Of a stretch of DNA of 64,000 nucleotides, positions 30,872 to 39,700 are shown piece after piece. The stretch's first letter is position 1; every line of letters begins with the position of its first letter. This stretch comes from Lacticaseibacillus camelliae DSM 22697 = JCM 13995 (GTDB taxonomy: Bacteria; Bacillota; Bacilli; Lactobacillales; Lactobacillaceae). Below the pieces are notes generated by a model. It was given only the letters and a program-made list of their open reading frames with translations. It had not been told where the DNA came from and searched no databases. The stretch lies in contig NZ_BBAJ01000001.1 in NCBI RefSeq assembly GCF_001311195.1, forward strand, positions 1 to 64,000, given 5' to 3'. The translations under genes and the position numbers were made by a program.

Positions 30872-31080
30872 GTCCCTTTTTGGTCTACAAGCATAAGCAC
30901 CCGCGTACTGGGCAGTTCCGTTCAGGATGACCAATAATGGTCAGGACTGCTGAAGTCACCACCAACGCACAGCGGCGCGCGTTTATACTCCCCTTGTTTA
31001 GAGTAGTGATACTGGCGAAAACTCTAACGATTTGTTTTTGACGACGGATTGCATCACGTCAATCAAGGAGGGTATTAGGA

Positions 31081-31821
31081 ATGAAAAAGACATTATTTGT
31101 GACGGCCGCGGTCGTGGCAATGACGGCGGCAGGTGCACTGACAGGAGTGCAAAGCGTATTTGCGGCAGATGCCAATGGAAATGCCCAAGGAACAACCAAC
31201 GCCGAGTTCAAGGTAGAGGCCGGTAGCGGTGGTACAGATGGCGGCGACACTGGTAATGACAAGGATCTTATTCTTAACAAGATTCCGGACCTAAGATTTA
31301 ATCTTGATGGTACTAGCAACGGAGCCGACCCTAAGGTTGGAAATATCATCAGCGGGGTAACTTTGAAGTATGCGGATGGAAATGTGGAGACTAAAACCAA
31401 CGATAATGCTGAGAACCAAAAAGGACTCATTGAAGTCTTGGACTATCGCGGCACTAATGCCGGATGGAACTTGTCTGCTCAGGTTGGCAAACCGACAAAT
31501 GGCAAGACCACCCTGGAAGGCACGCTGACGTTGCACGCACCAATCTCTATGTTTACCAATGCGGACGTGACAGCGGCAGGGAATACTGTTGCAGGCACCT
31601 TGACGGCTGGCGGTGCAAACGTTCAAATCTGGCAAGCAAAGGCCGCTGTTGCTGGAACTGATGCTCAGCATCCTGCGACTCCTGGCGAAGGGGCCGGTAC
31701 TAACGATGCGACTGTAGACAATGGCACGACATTTGATATTGCATCAAATGCTAGCGCCACCACTGGTCAGTACGATGCGCTTGTCACCTGGACGCTGGCT
31801 GGCACACCTGAGATGAACTAA
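31081..31821 (+). CDS. WxL-domain cell-surface protein
   Basis: 246 residues with a signal peptide ending VFAADA (about 29) and a C-terminal WxL domain, which attaches non-covalently to peptidoglycan. The two WxL motifs are AGWNLSAQV (about 129-137) and the terminal LVTWTLAGTPEMN. AAGGAGG precedes ATG 31081. First gene of a csc-type (cell-surface complex) cluster. Complete, no indel. Confidence 0.93.
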   Translation: MKKTLFVTAAVVAMTAAGALTGVQSVFAADANGNAQGTTNAEFKVEAGSGGTDGGDTGNDKDLILNKIPDLRFNLDGTSNGADPKVGNIISGVTLKYADGNVETKTNDNAENQKGLIEVLDYRGTNAGWNLSAQVGKPTNGKTTLEGTLTLHAPISMFTNADVTAAGNTVAGTLTAGGANVQIWQAKAAVAGTDAQHPATPGEGAGTNDATVDNGTTFDIASNASATTGQYDALVTWTLAGTPEMN

Positions 31822-31893
31822 ATCTCTACGGGTGACACCATGACGGCCAAGGAATTGTCTTGGTCGTTTTGCTTATAGATTGGGGGAACAGGC

Positions 31894-32928
31894 GTGAAGG
31901 TGCGGAAATGGTTGATGGGTGTGATCCTGATCGCCGGCAGTTTTTGGCTGCAAACCGGGCACGTGGTGCAGGCGGAAGGCGCGAGTTTTTCGGTGAGCCC
32001 ACAAATCCCTGAGAATCACGCTCGGCGGTGTCGAATTACTATGATCTGGTGGTAAAGCCGGGGACAACACAGAACCTATCGCTTTCGGTTACCAACCGGA
32101 CGGCGGAAGTGCGGCACGTGCGCCTGAGCGTGACTGACGCATGGTCGCAGTCGAATGGGCAGGTCAGTTACAGCCCCGGTGCGCCGGCGGACGACTCGGC
32201 CGAGCACCGGCTGACTGATCTGGGGCCGGCACCAATGACGCTGACCCTGGCACCCAAGGAAGTGAAAACCGTCACGGTCCCGCTCAAAATCCCCCGGATG
32301 GGTTCCGGGGGGTCCTGTTGGGTGCGCTATATCTCGTGGATAATGAGCGGTCGGGCGGCGAAGAAAGTGGCGGGGTGGCCATCAAGAATCGGTTTGCCAC
32401 GGTCGTCGGCGTGCAGCTGCAAACCTCGACCGGCGCGATCAATGGCATCGTCCCGCACTTGAAACTGCTGCGGGTGGCGCCGGCGTGCACGATAACCAGC
32501 CCAGTGTGCTGGCGACCCTGCAAAACGATCGACCGACTTATTGGGGCAAAATGCGGCTGAAGGCGACCGTCACCAGGCGCGATCAAAAGACGGTCGTCAT
32601 GCAGCGCGAGGCGGCTAATTACGCCGTGGCCCCTAACTCGCATTTTAATTTTGCGGTAACGAACCAGAAGGCGCTGGACCCCGGCGACTACACGCTGAAT
32701 CTGGCGGTGACCGGGCCGCATGGGCATTGGCAGTTTCGCCGCAATTTTTCCATTCTGGTCGGTGAAGCGGAGAGTATCAACAAGGAGGTCGGCCTTAAGC
32801 GGCGGTTCGTCATGCCGTGGTGGGGCTGGGCGCTGATTGGCCTCGCGCTTCTGGTAGTGGTCGCGGCCTGCTGGTGGGTGCTGCACCGGCCAAGTAAGTC
32901 GCTGCTTCGTGAAAGGAGGGAGGCTTGA
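31894..32928 (+). CDS. WxL-interacting protein (DUF916 + DUF3324), membrane-anchored (three frameshifts)
   Basis: Repaired protein of about 345 residues. GTG start at 31894 gives MKVRKWLMGVILIAGSFWLQ and a signal peptide ending VVQAEGA. A DUF916 peptidoglycan-binding domain follows (SNYYDLVVKPGTTQNLSLSV; DAWSQSNGQVSYSPGA), then a DUF3324 host-binding-type domain (KNRFATVVGVQLQ; YWGKMRLKATVTRRDQKTV) and a C-terminal helix WWGWALIGLALLVVVAACWW with a basic tail. Indels lie near 32015, in the C-run 32289-32293 and near 32479. These proteins hold WxL proteins at the wall. The stop overlaps the next start (TGATG). Confidence 0.88.
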
Positions 32929-33248
32929 TGCACCGAATACGAATTGGGTTGATCATGCTCGTACTGGCGGTGATTGCCGCGCCGGCCTCAATGGTGGGTG
33001 CAAGCGCCGAATCAGGGGCGACTGTTGCCGAGTTCGTGGTGACTGGCAAAACGCCGCCGCAGCAGAAACCGGCCCCTCCGTCGGTCGTGCACTATTCCCC
33101 GCGTGACCGACTGCCTGGCACCGGTGACACGCGGCAGTTGCCGCACACCGGTGATCAGACCAACCACTGGCTAGTGATTCTTGGCGGAGTTGTGATTGGC
33201 AGTTTGGGCCTGGCAGCGATGGTGAGGAGGGATGATCGTGAAGCATAA
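32928..33248 (+). CDS. Small LPxTG-anchored protein of the WxL cluster
   Basis: 106 residues with a signal peptide (about 1-29), a short Pro-rich spacer, and the sorting region RLPGTGDTRQLPHTGDQ followed by a membrane helix and VRRDDREA. Two LPxTG-like motifs (LPGTG and LPHTG) lie 10 residues apart; the second is in the usual position before the helix. AGGAGGG precedes ATG 32928. CscD-type small anchored proteins accompany WxL clusters; their role is unclear. It overlaps the following gene. Confidence 0.82.
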   Translation: MHRIRIGLIMLVLAVIAAPASMVGASAESGATVAEFVVTGKTPPQQKPAPPSVVHYSPRDRLPGTGDTRQLPHTGDQTNHWLVILGGVVIGSLGLAAMVRRDDREA

Positions 33249-35101
33249 ACGTTTTGCGCTTGTCTCAGCCATTGTGGCGGGAGCCTGGCTATCGGCAGTC
33301 GGACCGCCGTGGTTCAGGCCGCGCCGGCCGCAGATTACTTGCCATGGCTGACCGGATCGTACCCGGAACCGATTGATCCTGCCACGGGGCTCCCGGCCTT
33401 TGTCCCTTTTGAAGAGGTGATGAGCCCCCTTTCTGGAACGAAGGACTCCAGCAAAGTTCTAACAAATGGAGATGGGAACCACGTCGCTGTAAAGGTGACG
33501 GATGGGCCGACCCAAAGCGGCTCGATTTGGAGCACCTATACGCTGGATCTGACCAAGAGCTTCGATGCACGAATGAACCTTTACTTTAATTCGGGCACAG
33601 ATTTAGGCGACGGCATGGCGTTCGTCATGAGCGGCGCCAAACCAACCCAGGTCTATGGCATTGGCTCGGCGCTTGGTATCTGGCGGTCTCAGCTTAGAGA
33701 TGGCGCGAAAATGGCCGCGCTGCCCAAGAGCTTTGCCATTGCCTTTGATACCACGGATAATCACGATCGCCAGGACCATAACGTTGTCCAAAAAGGGGCC
33801 GGTCAGTATGTCGGTTGGGGTTATCCAGCGCAACCTAACCAGTCCGCCAAAAGCTTAGGAATGCTGGGTACTGGGCTAGAAGACTTGCCGATTCAGTGGG
33901 CTTCGGGCAACAGTTATGGCGATCCGGGCTTGGGCGGCTACCAGGCGCTCGATAATGCGATGACTGACGGCACGTGGCACCCGCTGCACATTCATTGGGA
34001 GGCAGCAGGGGACGGTGGCGGCACGTTCTCGTTTCAATTCGCGGTTGGCAGCGAGGTTGTTGACCAGTCACTGACCTGGTCTCAAGATGATGTCGCGCGG
34101 TACTTTGACGGCACAACCGTTTACTGGGGCTTCACTGGGACGGCTGGGGCGTACGTTGAAGATGCAGTGGTCGCTTTTCAGAGCATTCCCGGGGTGTTGG
34201 ATAACGGTATGACGGCCGAGGTGACTCAAGGCACTGTGTATCCGCGATCCGTCCTGAGCCAGGACTACACCATCACCTACGATCCAAACGCCAGCCTTCA
34301 AGCCTGGCCGCAACCGAGTGGTGGGCAGCAGAGCGCCTTGTACGCCCAGCTGCTAACCGGCAGTCATTACGGGTTTGTGGTGGCTAACGATGGTAACATT
34401 CACCTAGACCTAGGCGGCGGGAAGGAGCTGTTAGCCGATATCCCGGCCGGTGAACAGCCCGGCGATATAACTGACCGGGCAGGCAATTCGGTGAGGTATG
34501 TGAATAAGATCGCCCTAGATACTGTGCCGCCTTTTCCTAAAAACATGACGGTGCAGACGCTTAAGTTCAGCGCGCCGATCATCGCAAGAGAGGTTGGTGG
34601 CGCCGAAACCGTATCTGCCGGGACCGTGATTGGCAATAACGGCCAGGCGACGGCCAATGTTTCGCTGCCAGCTGTGGTTCCGGAGCCGCTGACCCTCGAT
34701 GCGGTACCGAGCTTCAAGTTTGGTGAAGGTGATGCACCGAAAATCACCGTGGGTGAGCTGATCGATGGCTGAACGCCAAGCCGGGCATTGCCTCGGGGAA
34801 CATTTCTGCCGCGATTCCTGATGGCGCGACTAATCGCCTGACAGCCAAAATGGCGTCTTTTCAGCTAGGACCAGGCTACCAAGCCGGCAGCGCGCACCTG
34901 GCCTTTTCTTACAATGGGGCCATTCACACGCTGACAGACAATAACAGCGAGACAGAGCTTTTTAATGTGACCGGCAGTCAACTGCCCGATGGCACGGTGT
35001 CGAACCCGACTCTCACGATTGCGCCATATGCGCACGCAACCGTCGGCGTGCATAAGAGCTGTATTGAGTGGACCCTGACCTCCTCGCCGCCAATGAGGTA
35101 A
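33238..35101 (+). CDS. Surface protein with L-type lectin-like domain and C-terminal WxL domain (two frameshifts)
   Basis: About 620 residues after repair. GTG 33238 overlaps the previous gene; signal peptide MKHKRFALVSAIVAGAWLSA up to VVQAAPAA. Residues about 60-300 resemble a bacterial lectin (legume/L-type) domain: DGMAFVMSG, ALPKSFAIAFDTTDNHDRQD, and WHPLHIHWEA before GGTFSFQFAVG. A linker of about 200 residues leads to the C-terminal WxL domain ending CIEWTLTSSPPMR. Indels lie near 33301-33303 and 34769, where DGLNAKPGIASGNISA continues. The protein probably binds glycans at the surface and is retained by its WxL domain together with the neighbouring DUF916 protein. Confidence 0.83.
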
Positions 35102-35170
35102 GTAACACCTGCGTCAGCTAAGTCGTGGGGATAGTTCATAAGCCCAGGGCCGCCACTAAACGGGACGAAA

Positions 35171-35206
35171 AAGGCAACCGACGATTGGTCGATTGCCTTA
35201 ATTTTG
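35171..35206 (+). terminator. Terminator of the WxL cluster
   Basis: AAGGCAA (35171-35177) pairs with TTGCCTT (35193-35199), with CGA/TCG inner pairs, followed by AATTTT. It can act in both directions. Confidence 0.75.
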
Positions 35207-35333
35207 TATGAAAAGAGAGGACCTCTAAATGGGTAAAATTTAGTCTTCAACACCAGTTGACATAGAGCCGAAAAAGGGATTGCGAGCTGGCGATTCAGCG
35301 GTAGTCATTAGGAACGCAAAAGCCCCACCACCA

Positions 35334-35456
35334 TCATCGAATGAATTCCGATTCTTCATCCGGTAACGGCGACAGGGCCTCGTATTCGCTGCGTTCGGAG
35401 ACAGCCAATAGTGTGTTGTAAATTCTGTGTAATACTAGGTGATAATAAGGGTATTT
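35334..35456 (-). pseudogene. Unidentified coding-like remnant of about 40 codons
   Basis: Minus-strand open stretch without a start codon, preceded directly by in-frame TAG codons and ending TGA at 35334. It encodes KYPYYHLVLHRIYNTLLAVS followed by an acidic ERSEYEALSPLPDEESEFIR. Composition is protein-like, but I do not recognise the family. It may be the tail of a decayed gene. The rest of the 420-bp gap 35102-35521 shows only the terminator. Confidence 0.3.
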
Positions 35457-35521
35457 CTAGAACTAAAACCTAAGACGTATGACAGCAATGATTTAATACA
35501 GTGTTTGGAAAGGTAAGTGAG

Positions 35522-36238
35522 TTACCGATTGGCGAGTGCGCGCAGGTGTGCCAATGCGTGCTGCGCTTGTGCATGGGTCGCTGAGGCGTCCTTAGAGGAC
35601 CTTGTCGTTGGATTTTCCAATGGCAGAAGGTCGTCTTGAGTGAGTCCAAACGACTTCTTCATGGCACCGTCGAGCACCTGCGTAGTCTCCGTCTGGAGGT
35701 CAAGCTTGATGGCTGCACCTTGGTATTGGTTGCCCATCACGTCACCGTTGAAGGAATCAATCGCCTTGATGTTAACCGTCGTGCCCGGATCCAACAGAAC
35801 GTAAGTTGCGCCAGACTTATCAGTGAACCAGTAAGCACCATCGTTGTCGAAGTAATCACCAGACGCTGGGCCAAAGACAAAGTTGATAGCGTTAGATGAC
35901 GCAGCTTCGAACTTGCGCTGAGCGGCTGGAATCACCTTCATGTCGTTATCTGCGTAAGCAAACTTGATTTGATTGGCGTTTTTGATGCGCGTAACACTTG
36001 CCAGGGAGCCTTTGTTGGAAATCGTACCAGGCAAATCTACCTGGGTCCCCGGTTCGTAATTTTTTGAGACGTCCGGGGTGGGAATGTTAGTGGTTGTGCG
36101 CATCGTGCCAATTGAGATGTTTTGCGTAGACTCGCTACTAGCAGTGAACCAGGCGTAGGTGCCGCCGCCAACGCTCAGCAGTAATGCCGCTAGGGCTGCT
36201 GCAATTTTGCCACGGTTACTAATATGGAACTTTTTCAT
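35522..36238 (-). CDS. TasA/camelysin-like secreted protein with SipW-type signal peptide
   Basis: 238 residues. The N-terminus has the alternate signal peptide typical of SipW substrates: a hydrophobic ALAALLLSVGGGTYAWFTAS with cleavage expected after the GTYA-type motif, followed by ESTQNISIGTM. Residues about 40-200 match the Ig-like TasA/CalY layout. The C-terminus is a charged Ala/His-rich tail. In Bacillus, TasA forms extracellular biofilm fibres after SipW cleavage. The SipW-like gene lies 57 bp upstream on the same strand, which strongly supports the pairing. Assignment to TasA is by signal type and context more than by sequence identity, and fibre formation here is inferred. Confidence 0.78.
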   Translation of the reverse strand: MKKFHISNRGKIAAALAALLLSVGGGTYAWFTASSESTQNISIGTMRTTTNIPTPDVSKNYEPGTQVDLPGTISNKGSLASVTRIKNANQIKFAYADNDMKVIPAAQRKFEAASSNAINFVFGPASGDYFDNDGAYWFTDKSGATYVLLDPGTTVNIKAIDSFNGDVMGNQYQGAAIKLDLQTETTQVLDGAMKKSFGLTQDDLLPLENPTTRSSKDASATHAQAQHALAHLRALANR

Positions 36239-36295
36239 GATCTTTCTTCTCCTTCTGAGCTAGGATAATGATTTGGCGTAGTAGCCATAGCCCAA

Positions 36296-36766
36296 TTAAT
36301 ACGCTGGCTGCGAAAGCCAGCCAGCTGGCTGCTGGAAGAACAAGGCAACGTATCCAAGGTAGGGAATCACCAGCATTAACTTACCAAGCACATTTGCGCA
36401 CGAAGTCAGTCTGGTATCTTCATAAGTATTAGCATCGCCTTTGGTTTCAAATCGTATGTCACCTGATCTTTTGGGTATAGCGACAACTCTGTGGGTTAGT
36501 ACGGTGCCATCGACATTAGTGGAGATAATGTCTCCAGGGCGGATCTCGTGGGGATCAACTGATCGTGTGACGATTAAGCTGCCAACAGGCATCCGCGGGG
36601 CCATACTCCCACTTTGAACGACTCTGAAAGAAAGCGTGCCAGATGCCTGGTTGTAGAAGAGGCGATTGATACCAGTGAGTAGTAATAGCCCAAAAGCAAT
36701 CAACAAAGCTAGGTTACATAGCCAACTGACGATGCGATGCTTGTTCTTTGGTTTGGATACGGACAT
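36296..36766 (-). CDS. sipW: SipW-type (archaeal/ER-like) signal peptidase I
   Basis: 156 residues with an N-terminal helix (about 12-32) and a second hydrophobic segment near the C-terminus. The catalytic serine is in VVQSGSMAPRMPVGS. The general base is His in TVLTHRVVAI, rather than Lys, which marks the SipW/Sec11 type. The conserved ETKGDANTYED block is present. Cleaves the unusual signal peptides of TasA-like proteins. It is the middle gene of an operon with the GH92 gene (30 bp upstream) and the TasA-like gene (57 bp downstream). Confidence 0.88.
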   Translation of the reverse strand: MSVSKPKNKHRIVSWLCNLALLIAFGLLLLTGINRLFYNQASGTLSFRVVQSGSMAPRMPVGSLIVTRSVDPHEIRPGDIISTNVDGTVLTHRVVAIPKRSGDIRFETKGDANTYEDTRLTSCANVLGKLMLVIPYLGYVALFFQQPAGWLSQPAY

Positions 36767-36796
36767 TGCAATCCTTCCTTAACTAATTAGAAGTAA

Positions 36797-39700
36797 CTAA
36801 TTTGATACACGGACCAGCGTCTTGGCTGTGGTACCACCAGGGGCGGTCACATAGACGTAGCTCATACCGGATTTCTTGGCCGTTACCGTGCCGTCGGCGG
36901 AAACTGACAGAACATCGTCTTTCTGAACGCTCCAGATCAGGTCTTGGGCGTTGACACCTGTAGGGGTGGCGTTGAGCTTGATCTTCTGACCGCGTTTGAC
37001 AATGTTCAGATTGGAATTGTTCAGCTTGACAGTCGCGTTCGTATCTTTCATGTCGCCAAGCAGTTCAATTTCGCCAATCTTACCTTCGCCGCCGTTGAAC
37101 TGGATGCGATAGTGGCTGAAGGCTTTGTTCTTTTGGTCAACCAGGTAAGGCTTGGTCTGTTGATCATAGGTGAAGCCGACCTTGGTCTGGGTGCCGACCT
37201 TGGTCCACTTCTTGCCATCGTTGGAGCCGAGTACTGTGACAGACTTGAAGGTCGTATCCTTGTTGATGTTGGTCAGGGTCATCAGGCTGACAACGCGGGC
37301 CTTATCCAAGGTGACGTCGATGGTTGAACCATTCTTCACGTCAGTTGCGGTGTCACTGTTGTTATCAGTCAAGTTCTTCGCATCAGGAATTGCACTGTCA
37401 ATCTTGACTGCCTTATCAAAGGCATCGGTCTTGACGTAAGGCGCCTCGGTGCCTTGGGTCAGGGAAGCAGGCTTATCTGATGGCTGGGTTCCGCGTGTCT
37501 TGTTCGGTGTTGCCGACATGTTGAAGGTCAAAGTGCCGCCCTTCATAAGGTCCTTGTAGTTCATGTACAGAGTGGAAACCGGCTTACCATTAAAGGTGAC
37601 GCTGTCCACGTAGACATTTGTCTTGCTGTTGTTCGGTGCGTTGACGGTCAGCGTCTTGCCGTTTGGCAGCTGAACGGTTGCTTGATCAAACAGTGGAGAG
37701 CCCAGGACGAACTGGTTGGTCGCAAGGTTCTCTGGGTACAGCCCGAGTGCAGAGAGGATGTACCATGCAGAGGCTTCACCGTTATCTTCGTCACCTAAGT
37801 AGCCTTGACCGAAATCACTGCCAACATATAGGCGGCTCAGAATGTCGCGAACATACTTCTGAGTTTCGTAAGGCTTGTTGGAGAAAGCATACATATAAAG
37901 AATGTCGTGTCCTGGCTGGTTGCTGTGTTCGTATTCGCCCAGTTTGCCTTCGCGTTGTTCACGCGCTTCGTGAATCACAAAGTCACCTGGCTTCCAGTCG
38001 CCTGGTGTGGTGACAATTTGGTCGAGCTTTTGACCCAACCCGGCTGGACCACCGTACAGGTTGGCTAGGCCATTACCATCTTGCGGGACTGGTACTGCAC
38101 CGTAGTCAAACGCATTTGTTTCTGTGTAGTCATGAGCCCATGAGCGGGGATCAAACGTGCTTGGCGTGGAGGTCCAACTGCCGTCAGTGTGCTTACCTTT
38201 GAACCAATCATCGGTCGCGGTCTTGCCACTGCCATCAAAGAGGTTGACATAGCTCAGCGCACGGTTCTTGAAGTACTCGGCTGCCCCTTTATCGCCCTTC
38301 TTAAGCGCCATCTGATAAAGGCCATAATCACTGATGTAGCCTTCGACTGACCATGAAAGGCCTTTGTCATCGGCTTCTGCTGGAACGTAGCCAATAAATT
38401 CAGACTGGTTTAAGTCAGTCCGGCCACCGTTAACCAAGTCCGTTGACTTAACTGTGGCGTTCTTCAAGGCTGCCTGATAAGCGTCATCACTGTCGAATGG
38501 AATGCCCTTGTTTAATGCATCGGCAAAGATGATGTCCTGGTTGGTGCCGACCATACTGTTGGTGCCACCCGGAGCGATCCAACGCGGAACCCAGGTGCTG
38601 TCCTTGAAGTGCTGGGTCAGGCCATTCAGGTAGCTGCTTTCCTTGTCAGGAGACAGTAGGGAGTAAGCTGACCAAGCAGTGCGGTAGGTGTCCCAGAAGC
38701 CGTTGTTGTAGTACATAACGCCATCTTTGGCGACCGGGTGCTCCATGTCGCCGCTGTACGGATCACTGTGAATCCACTGTGGCTTGTCATTTGTGCCCTT
38801 GTTTTCGCCGTAGAACGTCGGATACATGTAAAGGCGGTACAGGTTGGAGTAAAGTGTGGTCTTTTGAGCATCCGATGCGCCTTTGACTTGGATCTTGTTC
38901 AGCACAGAGTTCCAGTCGTTGGTAGTCTGGTTTTCCAGTTGACCAAAGGTGGTCTGCGCCAGCTCAAGGTCGTAGTTCTTCTTGGCTTGCTCTGCGCTGA
39001 TAAACGAGGTGGCAACCTTCATGGTGACTTTGTTGCTATCGAAGCTGACGATCCCTTGTTTGCTGTTTTCAACCTTGGCCTGGGTGTAAGGCTGGTCAAA
39101 GGTCCCGTAGACGTACATCTGCTTCATGCCGTTATTACCGTTCTTTGTAATCTCGGTGAAGGAGTTGGTGGCCTTGTCAAAGGTAAGAGTACCGTCGCCC
39201 TTGGAGGAGTCAAAAATTACGTTCTTGTTTTTGGCCGAGTCGGCAAAGTTAAACTCAGTAATGGAACCGTGCATGCTTGGCGTCAAGCTGATCGAAGAAC
39301 CGGCTGCGGCACCGCCGTCTGGGAACTTGATTGAGTAAAGTTGAGGCTTGGCAACTTCATCATCGTGGCTGAAGTTGGTCTCGTACTTGGTGTGGTCAAT
39401 GTCAGCACCACTTTGAACCTTGCTGGCATCGATGGAAGTATTAGCCATGAATTGCCAAGTGCCGCGGTCGCCAACCCAAATGGATGGCTCGTGACTGATG
39501 GTGATGTGCTGGAATTTCCGGCCGCCATTTTGCTGGTATTGATACATCGTATCATTGCCGTATTCAGTAACTGGGGCCCAGAAGTTGAAGCCGTTTGGCA
39601 CGGTCGTTGCCGGTACTGTCAAGCCGCGGGAAAAGTTTCCGTTAGAGTTGGTCCCGCGCAGCGTGTTGACGTAATCAACTGTACTGTTGATCGTTCTTTT

